Below, one piece after another: positions 17,971-26,379 of a stretch of 64,000 bases of DNA (positions are counted from its first letter, which is position 1; every line of letters begins with the position of its first letter). A model generated the notes under the pieces. That model did not search any database. It saw nothing but the letters and a program-made list of their open reading frames with translations, and had not been told where the DNA came from. Location: positions 3,286,001-3,350,000 of the forward strand of contig NZ_CP054839.1 in NCBI RefSeq assembly GCF_018141105.1, written 5' to 3'. Origin of the DNA: Saccharopolyspora erythraea (GTDB lineage: Bacteria > Actinomycetota > Actinomycetes > Mycobacteriales > Pseudonocardiaceae). Position numbers and translations under genes: made by a program.

Positions 17971-17982
17971 GGAGGGATTTGT

Positions 17983-19029
17983 TCAGAGGTTTTGCAGGAT
18001 CTTGTGCACTCTTGCTCTCCTGGCCGGGGAGAGCAGGTGGAAGTACTGCTGCCAGACCGGGCTGAGGATGTCCCGTTGGAGGATGTCCTTGGCGATGTCG
18101 ACGAGCACGGGCAGCGAGAACACCAGCAACGCCGGCATCAGCCTGCGGAGGTCTCGGGCTTCGAGCAGTTCCTCGTCCACGCATCGACGGGCGAACTCGC
18201 GCAGGGACTCCGGTCCGGCGGGGTCCTCCGGCGCAGGCGCGCTCAGGCACAGCTCGGCGGTCCAGGCCAGGTCCAGCAGCCGGTCTCCGGCGCGCAGGTT
18301 GTCGAAGTCGAGGATCGCCTCGACCTGCCCGGAACGCAGCAGGAAGTGGTGGCGGTGCAGGTCGGCGTGCACCGCGGAGTCCGCGCGGGGCGCGGGTGCC
18401 TCGGCCAGCAGCGGTTCGGTGTCGAGCACCTCCCGCAGAGCCGAGCCCGCCAGTGCGGCCCAGTCGTCGTCGCGGGCCTCGGCTAGCTTGAGCAGGTCCT
18501 CGACCTCACCGAGGGCCAGTGCCCAGTCCGGCTGGTCCACGAGGGGATTCACCGGCATGCGGGCCAGGTCCTCGACCGTCGCGCGGGAGACCTCGTCCAG
18601 GGCGTGGCGCAACCGCAGTGCGGTGCGCACGACCTCGGCGACCTGTTCGGCCGTTGCCCCGTGCGGGGCCGCGTCGCTGTAGCGGGGGAGCAGCTCGCAC
18701 ACCACACCGTCGCGGAGCGCGATGGGCGCACCGCTCGCCGTGGGGATCGCGCGTGCCGCGGGAACGCCGCGCGACACGCAGTGCTCGACCACGCCCTGCT
18801 TCAGCGGGTAGAAGTCCGCATCGCGCACGGCATCCGGGTTGAGCTGCGCCTTGAACACCCAGGACCGATCGCCGGAGGCGCACGCCCACAGTCCTGCCGT
18901 GTGCGTCAGCGGGGGTTCGCCGAGGCCGCCGGAGAGCGGCCGCACCACCGGACGGGACCGCGGCCGCCATTCCTGCTCCAGCACCTCGCGGACCCAGAGA
19001 GCGCTCCCAGGCACCGGTGAGCAGGACAT
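17983..19029 (-). CDS. Aminoglycoside/choline-phosphotransferase-like kinase
   Basis: The protein has 348 residues from the ATG at 19029, which has a good GAAGGAG site; a GTG at 19053 is the alternative. The APH-fold catalytic loop reads VHADLHRHHFLL and the metal-binding DFD motif reads ILDFDNLRAGDR. The catalytic Asp is kept, but the loop Asn of the HxDxxxxN pattern is His. The N-terminal part contains WVFKAQLN, where the ATP-site lysine is expected. It is the first gene of the unit, separated by 98 bp from the rest. Possible roles are phosphorylation of the sugar intermediate or self-resistance by phosphorylating the product. A housekeeping sugar or amino-alcohol kinase cannot be excluded. 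Confidence 0.8.
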   Translation of the reverse strand: MSCSPVPGSALWVREVLEQEWRPRSRPVVRPLSGGLGEPPLTHTAGLWACASGDRSWVFKAQLNPDAVRDADFYPLKQGVVEHCVSRGVPAARAIPTASGAPIALRDGVVCELLPRYSDAAPHGATAEQVAEVVRTALRLRHALDEVSRATVEDLARMPVNPLVDQPDWALALGEVEDLLKLAEARDDDWAALAGSALREVLDTEPLLAEAPAPRADSAVHADLHRHHFLLRSGQVEAILDFDNLRAGDRLLDLAWTAELCLSAPAPEDPAGPESLREFARRCVDEELLEARDLRRLMPALLVFSLPVLVDIAKDILQRDILSPVWQQYFHLLSPARRARVHKILQNL

Positions 19030-19465
19030 ACCGCGGCTCCTTCTGGTTGACACGGCGGCAAGGTGATTCGCGGGATCAATGCCCCGGCATCTGCGAACTT
19101 ACTTGCCGTCCGCCGCGGAGTCTCTGTGGAAATTCATAGAATCAGCTGTGCTAACACGCGCTCGGGTCGTCTCGTGATTGATCCGTTCGGTGCAGCGGCT
19201 GCCTGCCTTTCGGCATTCAGTCGATTCTTGCGGGTGACGGAAGAAACACGTTCAAGTAGGCGATCCCCGTGTTTCCTGTGGCCTGGATGACAATTTACCG
19301 GTTTTCGCGGACCGGCGCGTGCTCATATGTGCAGATTGCTGTCGGCAAATCCGGTCAGGATGTTCATGCGCCAGGAACGGAGGCGCCTCGCGGTGGGTGA
19401 TGGCGAGGGTGCCGTGGCCGGTGAGCAGGGGAGGCTCGCCCGGTCGACCAGAGCACTCAGCCTGG
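19030..19465. other. 436-bp intergenic region (promoter side of the 12-gene unit)
   Basis: No frame with convincing codon use. This should contain the promoter of the - strand operon near 19050-19150, where local AT content rises, and the 3' end of the IclR gene transcript on the right. No strong hairpin or dyad was found by eye. Confidence 0.5.
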
Positions 19466-20257
19466 TCATCCCGCTGTCGGCGTGAGGGTGTACTCCTCCG
19501 GGGCGAGGTCGGCGGCGAGTTCGCGGAGCAGGGCGCCGATCTCGGCGAGGCGGTCGGTGGTCATTCGCTCGGCGGGGCCGGTGACGCTGATCGCGACGTC
19601 TCGCGAGGTCGTGGACGTGAGGGCGATGCCGACGCAGGCGATCCCGGTTTCGTTCTCCTGGTTCTCGATCGCCCATCCGTGCGTGCGCGCGGAGTCCACC
19701 GCGGCGCGGAACTTCTCGCCGAGCGTGGGGTGCGCGTGGTCGGGGTCGGCTTCCTCGACGTAGCTGGTCAGGAGCGAGTCGCTGGGGGGAGCGGCGGCGA
19801 TGAGCGCGCGTCCGAGTGCCGTGCTCGCGATGTGCGCGCGTCGACCGACGCGCGACCACACTCGGACGGAGCGCTCCGGCTCGATCTTGTCGAGGTAGAC
19901 GACGCGGCGTCCGTCGAGCACTCCGAGGTGGACGAGTTCCTCCGTGCGGCGCGACAGCTCGAGCAGCAGCGGCCGGAACAGCAGCGGCAGGTTGTCGTCG
20001 GCACCGAAGGTCCGCACCATCCGCCTGAGCGCCTCGCCGAGGATGTAGTTGCGGTCGTCGCCGTCGCGCGCCACGTAGTCGCGGTGCGCGAGGCCACGGA
20101 GCAGCCGGTGGACCGAGCCCTTGTTGATCCCTGTTTTCGCCGCGATCTCGCTGAGCGCGAGTCCCTCGGGGCCTGCTGTCGCGACCGTCTCGAGCACGAC
20201 GAGTGCGCGGTCGAGGCTCGTGACGGGTGGCGTCTCCGACGTGGGTTCGGTCTCCAT
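19466..20257 (-). CDS. IclR-family regulator of the gulonate/mannonate operon
   Basis: The protein has 263 residues. The N-terminal winged helix is at about 15-80 (LALSEIAAKTGINKGSVHRLLRGL), followed by the IclR effector domain (RRVVYLDKIEPERSVRVWSRVG, STALGRALIAA, GIACVGIALTS). I took the ATG at 20257; an upstream in-frame start would run into the divergent promoter. It is transcribed away from the catabolic operon that begins at 20409, leaving a 151-bp shared control region, the usual layout for an IclR repressor or activator of its neighbour. The effector is probably a pathway sugar acid or KDG, which is inference. Confidence 0.9.
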   Translation of the reverse strand: METEPTSETPPVTSLDRALVVLETVATAGPEGLALSEIAAKTGINKGSVHRLLRGLAHRDYVARDGDDRNYILGEALRRMVRTFGADDNLPLLFRPLLLELSRRTEELVHLGVLDGRRVVYLDKIEPERSVRVWSRVGRRAHIASTALGRALIAAAPPSDSLLTSYVEEADPDHAHPTLGEKFRAAVDSARTHGWAIENQENETGIACVGIALTSTTSRDVAISVTGPAERMTTDRLAEIGALLRELAADLAPEEYTLTPTAG

Positions 20258-20310
20258 GGCTCCATTGTCTTCCCGGTCGATGTTGCATCGCGCCTCCACG
20301 TCAGTCTAGC

Positions 20311-20328
20311 TTGTGGTCCGACATACAA
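20311..20328. promoter_or_regulatory. Imperfect dyad, candidate IclR operator
   Basis: TTGTGGTCCGACATACAA contains GTC-C-GAC at its centre with TTGT/ACAA outer arms. It lies between the divergent IclR and oxidoreductase genes, about 80 bp before the ATG at 20409. Symmetry is imperfect, so this is only a candidate site. Confidence 0.35.
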
Positions 20329-20408
20329 AACGAGCGGTTCGCCATGTGAAACGCAACGCGCGGCAGTGCTGGACCACCGCCCGTGCGTCGTGGAAGGACA
20401 AGGACGTC

Positions 20409-21884
20409 ATGACACAGCCACTGGGCCGGAAGAGCGTGCTCGCTGGATCGCGCATCGGAGCGTCCGCGCCGGACCGGACGGGAATCGTTCACCTCGGCCT
20501 TGGCAACTTCCACCGCGCGCACGGCGCGGTCTACACCGCGCAGGCGATGGCCGCCGCCGGTGGCGACTGGGGCATCCGCGGCTTCGCGCACTCGTCGGAC
20601 CGGGTCGTGGCTCCGATGCGAGCCCAGGACAACATCTACTCGATCCTCCAGCTCACCGAACACGGCGCCGAGGCGGGCGTGGTCGACGTCCACCGCGACA
20701 CCGGCGTAGCCGCCCAGGACCCCGCCGCGGTCGTGGACGCGATCGCGGACCCGGCGCACCGCATCGTCTCGCTCACCGTCTCCGAGGTCGGCTACACGCG
20801 CGACCCCGCGAACGGCAGGCTGGCGCTCGACACCCCTGCCGTCGCCGCGGACCTCGCGACGGGTTCGACGCCGCGCACCGCCGTGGGCATGATCGCCCGC
20901 GGTCTCGAGAAGCGCGCCGCCTCGGGTGAGCCGTTCGCGGTCCTGTCCTGCGACAACCTCCAGTCAGCCGGCGACGTCACGCGCGCCGTGGTGGAGGAGT
21001 TCCTGCAGGCGGCAGGCGTGAGCGACGACGTGTTGTCCTTCGTGTCCTCGTCGGTGTCGTTCCCGAACGGGATGGTCGACCGCATCGTGCCGAAGACGAC
21101 CGACGAGCACTCACGTCTCGTCGCGGATCTGCTCGGCGTCCACGACCTGTGTCCCGTCCCCGCCGAGGACTTCACCATGTGGGTTCTCGAGGACGACTTC
21201 GCTGGCGGCCGTCCCGCCTGGGATCTGGCCGGTGCGACGTTCTCGAACGAGATCGAGGCGTACGAGATGGTCAAGCTGCGCCTGCTCAACGGATCGCACT
21301 CGCTCATCGCCTACCTCGGAATCCTCTCCGGCGCGCCGACGATCGATGTCGCGTGGGGACAGGACTTCGTGCGCGAGGCGGTCCTGAACGGGATCAACGA
21401 CGACTACCTTCCGTCGTTCACCCCGCCCACCGGGTTCGACGCCGACGCGTACGTGTCCGAACTGGACGCCCGGTGGCGCAACCCGCTCATCGGGCACGCG
21501 ACCACCCAGGTGGGCACGGACGGATCGCTCAAGCTCCTCCAGCGCATCCCCAACGCGGCGCTGTTCCACCTCCGGCGCGGCGACATGCCGCACCACCTCG
21601 CGCTGTGCATCGCCGCGTGGATCGCGTGCGCCGCCCCGCCGGCGGGCTTCACCCCGGAGCCGCTCGCCGAGCGCATCGTGGAGCCCGCCCGCGACCGGCT
21701 CGCCGCCGCCGTCGACGGCGCTGTGACCGTTGCCGACCACGTGCGCCGGATCATGAACGGCGGTTTCTTCCCGGACGCCCTCGCCGAGCAGGACGCCTTC
21801 ACCGTCCGGGTCGCCGAGCTGCTCACCCTCATCTCCCGCGACGGTGTGCGCGCCGCGGCCGCCGACGTCGCCGCTTCCCGCTGA
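20409..21884 (+). CDS. Mannitol dehydrogenase-family oxidoreductase, probable D-mannonate oxidoreductase (fructuronate reductase)
   Basis: The protein has 491 residues from the ATG at 20409, preceded by GGAAGGACAAGGA. The N-terminal Rossmann segment is IVHLGLGNFHRAHGAVYT. The family signature KxxxxNxxH appears as KLRLLNGSH near residue 295, followed by a helical C-terminal domain. Length matches UxuB/mannitol dehydrogenase (480-495). It interconverts D-fructuronate and D-mannonate with NAD(H) in the proposed route; mannitol or altronate oxidation are alternatives within the family. The downstream ManD, aldolase and kinase favour mannonate. It is the first gene of a six-gene + strand operon. 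Confidence 0.85.
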   Translation: MTQPLGRKSVLAGSRIGASAPDRTGIVHLGLGNFHRAHGAVYTAQAMAAAGGDWGIRGFAHSSDRVVAPMRAQDNIYSILQLTEHGAEAGVVDVHRDTGVAAQDPAAVVDAIADPAHRIVSLTVSEVGYTRDPANGRLALDTPAVAADLATGSTPRTAVGMIARGLEKRAASGEPFAVLSCDNLQSAGDVTRAVVEEFLQAAGVSDDVLSFVSSSVSFPNGMVDRIVPKTTDEHSRLVADLLGVHDLCPVPAEDFTMWVLEDDFAGGRPAWDLAGATFSNEIEAYEMVKLRLLNGSHSLIAYLGILSGAPTIDVAWGQDFVREAVLNGINDDYLPSFTPPTGFDADAYVSELDARWRNPLIGHATTQVGTDGSLKLLQRIPNAALFHLRRGDMPHHLALCIAAWIACAAPPAGFTPEPLAERIVEPARDRLAAAVDGAVTVADHVRRIMNGGFFPDALAEQDAFTVRVAELLTLISRDGVRAAAADVAASR

Positions 21885-21918
21885 GCCTGCCCTGCCGACC
21901 TCCTGGAGCTGATCACCG

Positions 21919-22923
21919 ATGAAGGGCCTGTTCATCCACGGCGCCGAGGACATGCGCCTCGAGGACGTCGCCGTCCCCGAACCCGCCGACGGCGAGGTGC
22001 TGCTGCGCGTGCGGTACGTCGGCATCTGCGGTTCGGACCTGCACTACTACTTCCACGGCAAGAACGGGGAGAACCTCGTCCGCGAGCCCTTCGCGCCCGG
22101 TCACGAGTTCTCCGCGACAGTCGAGTCCGATCCGAGTGGTGAGTGGGCGAAGGGCACGCCGGTGACCGTGCACCCCGCGCGGTACGGCACCCCGGTGGAG
22201 GGCATCGCGGACCGGCCACACCTGTGGCCCGGTGGCGACTACCTCGGCAGCGCCGCGGACTTCCCGCACCGCCAGGGCGCCGCCGCCGAGTACGTGCTCG
22301 TCGAAAAGCCCATGCTCCGCAGGCTGCCCGAAGGTCTGTCACTGCGGGACGCCGCGCTCGCCGAGCCTCTCGGCGTCGCACTGCACGCGCTCACGATCGC
22401 CGGCGGCCACCTCGGTGATCGCGCGCTCGTGCTCGGCGCCGGCCCCGTCGGCCTGCTGATCGTCGCGGCGCTGGCCGCTCGCGGCGTCGAGCACGTGGCC
22501 GTCGGGGACATCCAGGAATCCGCCCTCGAACGAGCCCGCGCGCTCGGCGCCCACGAGACGTTGCTCATCGGACACGATGACGTCCCGACGACCTGCTACC
22601 CCGTCGTGTTCGAGTGCTCGGGTGCGCCCGTGTCGCTCACACAAGCGGTGGCGTCGGCGGCCCGAGCAGGTGTCGTCGTCCAGGTCGGCATGCTCGCCGA
22701 CACCGCGATCGGCGTGAACCTCGCACCGCTGGTGTCGAAGGAAGTGCAGCTGCGCGGCACGTTCCGCTTCTCGACGGAGATCGACGAGGCCGTCGACATG
22801 CTCGCGGCCCACCCCGCGATCGCCCAGGTCGTCACGCACGTGCTCCCCGCGACCGAAGCGGTGGAGGCGTTCGCGACGGCGAAGGACTCCGCTGCTTCCG
22901 GCAAGGTCCTCATCGAGTTCTGA
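21919..22923 (+). CDS. Zinc-type alcohol dehydrogenase, probable L-gulonate/L-idonate 5-dehydrogenase
   Basis: The protein has 334 residues and a medium-chain dehydrogenase fold. The catalytic zinc Cys is in GICGSDLHYY and the GHE-type motif is PGHEFSA. The Rossmann motif is LGAGPVGLL. The four-cysteine structural-zinc loop of most family members is absent, as in IdnD-like enzymes. It lies 34 bp after the oxidoreductase gene. With that partner the simplest route is L-gulonate to D-fructuronate here, then D-mannonate. L-idonate to 5-ketogluconate is the other known activity for this family. Confidence 0.85.
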   Translation: MKGLFIHGAEDMRLEDVAVPEPADGEVLLRVRYVGICGSDLHYYFHGKNGENLVREPFAPGHEFSATVESDPSGEWAKGTPVTVHPARYGTPVEGIADRPHLWPGGDYLGSAADFPHRQGAAAEYVLVEKPMLRRLPEGLSLRDAALAEPLGVALHALTIAGGHLGDRALVLGAGPVGLLIVAALAARGVEHVAVGDIQESALERARALGAHETLLIGHDDVPTTCYPVVFECSGAPVSLTQAVASAARAGVVVQVGMLADTAIGVNLAPLVSKEVQLRGTFRFSTEIDEAVDMLAAHPAIAQVVTHVLPATEAVEAFATAKDSAASGKVLIEF

Positions 22924-22971
22924 CCTCCCCCGTCCACCTTCCCCGTCCCGCCCGAAACTGAAGGAACAACG

Positions 22972-24372
22972 ATGTCCACTTCAGCACCGCCGCCCGACAC
23001 GGGCACCATGAAGGACAGTCCGGCCGAGCGCAGCACCGGCGATCTCGCACGTGCCGCGATGTCCGGCTGGCTCGGCACCGCGCTCGAGTTCATGGACTTC
23101 CAGCTGTACTCGCTCGCGGCCGGGCTGGTCTTCGGCCAGCTGTTCTTCGCAGGCGAGAGCCCTGCGCTCGCGGTCGTGTCCGCGATGGCGACCTACGCGG
23201 TCGGCTACATCGCCCGCCCCGTGGGTGCGTGGTACTTCGGACGGCTCGGCGACCGGGTGGGCCGCACCAAGGTCCTGTTCATCACGATCGCCCTCATGGG
23301 CGGTGCGACGACGCTCATCGGCGCACTGCCGACAGTCCACGACATCGGCATCCTCGCGCCCGTCCTTCTCGTGGTGCTGCGCCTCGTGCAGGGCTTCGGC
23401 GCCGGTGCGGAGATCTCCGGCGCGGGCGTCATGCTCGCCGAGTACGCGCCGACCAGGCGTCGCGGCATCATCGCCTCGCTCGTCGCGCTCGGCACGAACT
23501 GCGGCACCCTCGGTGCGTCGGCGATCTGGGGCATCCTCGTCGCCGTCCTCTCCGAGGAGCAGCTCCTCGCCTGGGGCTGGCGCATCCCGTTCCTCGGCAG
23601 CGCCGTGATCCTGCTGTTCGCCGTGTGGATCCGGTTCCGGCTCAAGGAGAGCCCGGTGTTCGAGGAGAGCTCCCACGTCAACGAGGGCGTGGCGCTCACG
23701 ACGGACGAGGTCCGGGCGAAGGCCGAACAGGAGAACGACACCCCGATGCTCGAGGCACTCGAGCAGAAGAAGTGGCGCGCGCTCGTACCCGCGTTCCTGC
23801 TGCGGTTCGGACAGGCGGGCAACTCGGGAATCCTGCAGACCTACATGGTCTCGTTCATCACCGTCACGCTGGCGATGTCGGCCTCGGTGGGCACGAGCGT
23901 CGTGATCGTCTCCTCGCTGTGCGCGTTCCTGACGGTGCCGGTCGTCGGCGCGCTCGGCGACAAGTTCGGCCGTCGCCGGATGTACCAGGTGATGAGCGTG
24001 ATCTCGCTGATCCTCATCGTGCCGACGATGATGGCGGTCGCGGGAGCGCACGTCCCGCAGTTGTTCGTCGGCTACATCGTCATGCACAACGTGTCGGTCA
24101 TGGCGCTGGCCTCGCTGGAGAACCTCACGCTGCCGGAGATCTTCGGCTCCCGGCACCGCTACGCCGCGACCGGTGTCGTCAGGGAGATCGCCGCGATGAT
24201 CGCCACCGGCATCGGCCCCGTCGTCGTGGCGGCCTGGGTTGCGGCGACGACGGGATCGTGGATCCCGATCGCGATCATGCTCGGCGTCTTCACGGTCTGT
24301 CCGCTCATCGCGACGTTGCTCATGCCCGAGGTCGCGGGACGCGACCTGAGGGATCCGCGCAACGCGGTCTGA
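22972..24372 (+). CDS. MFS transporter, metabolite:H+ symporter type, probable sugar-acid uptake
   Basis: The protein has 466 residues. It shows MHS-family features: GTALEFMDFQLYSLAAG near the start of TM1, GRLGDRVGRTKVLFITI in loop 2-3, and RLVQGFGAGAEISGAGVMLAEYAP in TM4-5. About 60 hydrophilic residues sit in the central loop. It lies in the plasma membrane and probably imports the hexonate that feeds this operon. It sits between the dehydrogenase and dehydratase genes with short gaps. Confidence 0.88.
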   Translation: MSTSAPPPDTGTMKDSPAERSTGDLARAAMSGWLGTALEFMDFQLYSLAAGLVFGQLFFAGESPALAVVSAMATYAVGYIARPVGAWYFGRLGDRVGRTKVLFITIALMGGATTLIGALPTVHDIGILAPVLLVVLRLVQGFGAGAEISGAGVMLAEYAPTRRRGIIASLVALGTNCGTLGASAIWGILVAVLSEEQLLAWGWRIPFLGSAVILLFAVWIRFRLKESPVFEESSHVNEGVALTTDEVRAKAEQENDTPMLEALEQKKWRALVPAFLLRFGQAGNSGILQTYMVSFITVTLAMSASVGTSVVIVSSLCAFLTVPVVGALGDKFGRRRMYQVMSVISLILIVPTMMAVAGAHVPQLFVGYIVMHNVSVMALASLENLTLPEIFGSRHRYAATGVVREIAAMIATGIGPVVVAAWVAATTGSWIPIAIMLGVFTVCPLIATLLMPEVAGRDLRDPRNAV

Positions 24373-24466
24373 GCACCCGCCTCGGGTCCGGCGGCGAGCC
24401 GCACCCGAGGCGGACCCCATCCACTATGGACATCAACCACCGCGGCCCTGGAAGGAAGCGAGCACC

Positions 24467-25711
24467 GTGAGCATCTCGACCGTCGAGGTCATCGTCACGA
24501 GCCCCGGACGCAACTTCGTCACCCTCAAGATCGTCACGTCCGACGGGGTCGTGGGGTGGGGCGACGCGACGCTCAACGGGCGGGAGCTTTCCGTCGCGGC
24601 CTACCTGCGGGACCACCTCGCGAGCACGCTCGTCGGCCGGGACGAGGACCGCATCGAGGACACGTGGCAGTACCTGTACCGCGGCGCGTACTGGCGACGC
24701 GGGCCCGTGACGATGGCGTCGATCGCCGCCGTCGACATGGCGCTGTGGGACATCAAGGCGAAGAAGGCGGGCGTTGCGCTGTACCAGCTGCTCGGCGGAG
24801 CGAGCCGCGACAAGCTCCGCGTGTACGCCCACGCCTCCGGCAACGACTACGAGGCCCTGGCCGAGGCGATCCGCGGGTATGTGGACGAGGGCTACACCGC
24901 GGTGCGCATCCAGACGGGCGTTCCCGGTCTCGATCGGGTGTACGGCGTCTCGGACACGGCGAAGCCAGGGCAGCGGTACGACTACGAGCCCGCGCATCGG
25001 GCGGCCGGCGGCGGTGCCGCGACGCGTCCCGAGGAGGAGGACTGGGACACGCCCGCGTATCTGCGGCACGTTCCGTCGATCTTCGCGAAGGTGCGCGAGG
25101 AGTTCGGACCGGAGCTGCGGCTGCTCCACGATGGACACCACCGCATGTCGCCCATCGAGGCGGCCCGGCTGGCGAAGTCGCTCGAACCGTACGACTTGTT
25201 CTGGCTCGAGGACGTCACACCCGGCGAGGACCAGGAGGCGTTCCGGCTCGTCCGGCAGCACAGCACGACCCCGCTGGCCACCGGTGAGGTCTTCAACTCG
25301 GTGTACGACTACCAGACGCTCATCACCGAGCGGCTCATCGACTACGTGCGGTCGGCGCCCACGCACACCGGCGGTGTCACGGGGATGAAGAAGCTCCTCG
25401 ACTTCGCCGGGATCTACGGAATCCGCTCCGGCATCCACGGTCCGACCGACGTCTCGCCGATCGGCATGGCGGCCGCACTCCACATCGGCCTGGCGATCCA
25501 CAACTTCGGCATCCAGGAGTACATGCCGCACAGCGAGCTGACGCTGGAGACGTTCCGCACGTCGTTCACGTTCGACCGCGGCTTCCTGCATCCCGGCGAC
25601 AACCCCGGTCTCGGCGTGGAACTCGACGAGGAGCTCGCCGCGCGCCATCCCTACGTCGCCGCCTACCTGCCGGTGAACCGCCTGCTCGACGGCACCGTGC
25701 ACGACTGGTGA
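24467..25711 (+). CDS. manD: D-mannonate/D-gluconate dehydratase of the ManD (RspA) enolase subgroup
   Basis: The protein has 414 residues from a GTG preceded by GGAAGGAAG. The enolase-superfamily metal ligands are D in LLHDGHHRMSP, E in FWLEDVTPGED and E in ATGEVFNSVYD. The catalytic His is in GIHGPTDVSP. The long loop with VYGVSDTAKPG and YDYEP is typical of ManD. The loop reads HGPTD; as I recall, ManD enzymes with Pro here are the low-efficiency mannonate/gluconate dehydratases found in L-gulonate and L-idonate pathways, while Ala marks high-efficiency ManD. It makes 2-keto-3-deoxygluconate (KDG) in the cytoplasm. No UxuA is seen in the operon, so this enzyme would have to do the dehydration. 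Confidence 0.88.
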   Translation: MSISTVEVIVTSPGRNFVTLKIVTSDGVVGWGDATLNGRELSVAAYLRDHLASTLVGRDEDRIEDTWQYLYRGAYWRRGPVTMASIAAVDMALWDIKAKKAGVALYQLLGGASRDKLRVYAHASGNDYEALAEAIRGYVDEGYTAVRIQTGVPGLDRVYGVSDTAKPGQRYDYEPAHRAAGGGAATRPEEEDWDTPAYLRHVPSIFAKVREEFGPELRLLHDGHHRMSPIEAARLAKSLEPYDLFWLEDVTPGEDQEAFRLVRQHSTTPLATGEVFNSVYDYQTLITERLIDYVRSAPTHTGGVTGMKKLLDFAGIYGIRSGIHGPTDVSPIGMAAALHIGLAIHNFGIQEYMPHSELTLETFRTSFTFDRGFLHPGDNPGLGVELDEELAARHPYVAAYLPVNRLLDGTVHDW

Positions 25712-25731
25712 GCCGAGAGAGGACAGACGTC

Positions 25732-26379
25732 ATGAGCCAGCGTCAGACCCTGCCGCGCAGGACGGCCGCCTCGCGGCTCGTCGTGGTGATCCGCGGCGAG
25801 CGCGCCGAGGACTACGCGCCGGTCATCGACACGATGGTCGAGGCGGGGGTGCGGAGTTTCGAGCTCACGCTCACGACTCCCGGGACGTTCGCCGCGCTGC
25901 CCGGGCTCGTCGAACGCTACGCGGAGACGGCCGACATCGGTGTCGGCACCGTGACGCGGCCCGGCGACGTGGACGCCGCCGCCGATGGGGGAGCGCACTA
26001 CCTCGTCACACCGGTCTCCGATCTCGCCGTCGTCGACCGGGCCCTGGAGCGCGACATCGCGATCGTCCCGGGTGGGCTGACTCCCACGGAGCTGTTCTCC
26101 ACCTGGGACCGTGGCGTCTCCGCGGTGAAGGTGTTCCCCGCGGGCCAGGTGGGTCCCGGATACCTGAAGGATCTGCGTGGTCCGTTCCCGGATCTGTCCG
26201 CCATCCCGTCTGGTGGGGTGGATCTCGAGTCGGCGCGGGCGTGGCTGGCGGCCGGTGCGGCGGCGGTGAGCGTCGGTGGTCCGCTGCTCGGGGACGCGCT
26301 GAAGGGCGGCGAACTCGGTGCGCTCGCGGAACGGGCGCGGCGGTTCGTCGAGGTGTGTGCGGGGAGTGGAACCGAATGA
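25732..26379 (+). CDS. eda: KDPG-type aldolase (2-dehydro-3-deoxy-phosphogluconate aldolase)
   Basis: The protein has 215 residues from the ATG at 25732, behind GAGAGAGGACAG. A GTG at 25708 that overlaps the dehydratase stop is an alternative. Signatures are the active-site Glu in FELTLTTPG, GVGTV, and the Schiff-base lysine in AVKVFPAG. It splits KDPG to pyruvate and glyceraldehyde 3-phosphate. It overlaps the kinase start by ATGA, and the pair forms the lower Entner-Doudoroff part of the operon. Confidence 0.88.
   Translation: MSQRQTLPRRTAASRLVVVIRGERAEDYAPVIDTMVEAGVRSFELTLTTPGTFAALPGLVERYAETADIGVGTVTRPGDVDAAADGGAHYLVTPVSDLAVVDRALERDIAIVPGGLTPTELFSTWDRGVSAVKVFPAGQVGPGYLKDLRGPFPDLSAIPSGGVDLESARAWLAAGAAAVSVGGPLLGDALKGGELGALAERARRFVEVCAGSGTE

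Noticed and set aside
17885-18250. N-terminal extension of the aminotransferase
   Set aside because: It reads through the 98-bp gap with its palindrome and the 3' end of the kinase-like gene; the ATG at 17884 has a good ribosome site and the family-typical start.
6175-19029. Interpretation as a C7N-aminocyclitol (acarbose/validamycin) or AHBA cluster
   Set aside because: No sedoheptulose-7-phosphate cyclase, AHBA synthase or dehydroquinate-synthase-like gene is encoded here. The core genes could lie outside the window, but the operon is closed on both ends.
6175-19029. Interpretation as post-polyketide deoxysugar genes
   Set aside because: No dTDP-glucose synthase, 4,6-dehydratase or GT1-type glycosyltransferase; the glycosyltransferase is GT4.
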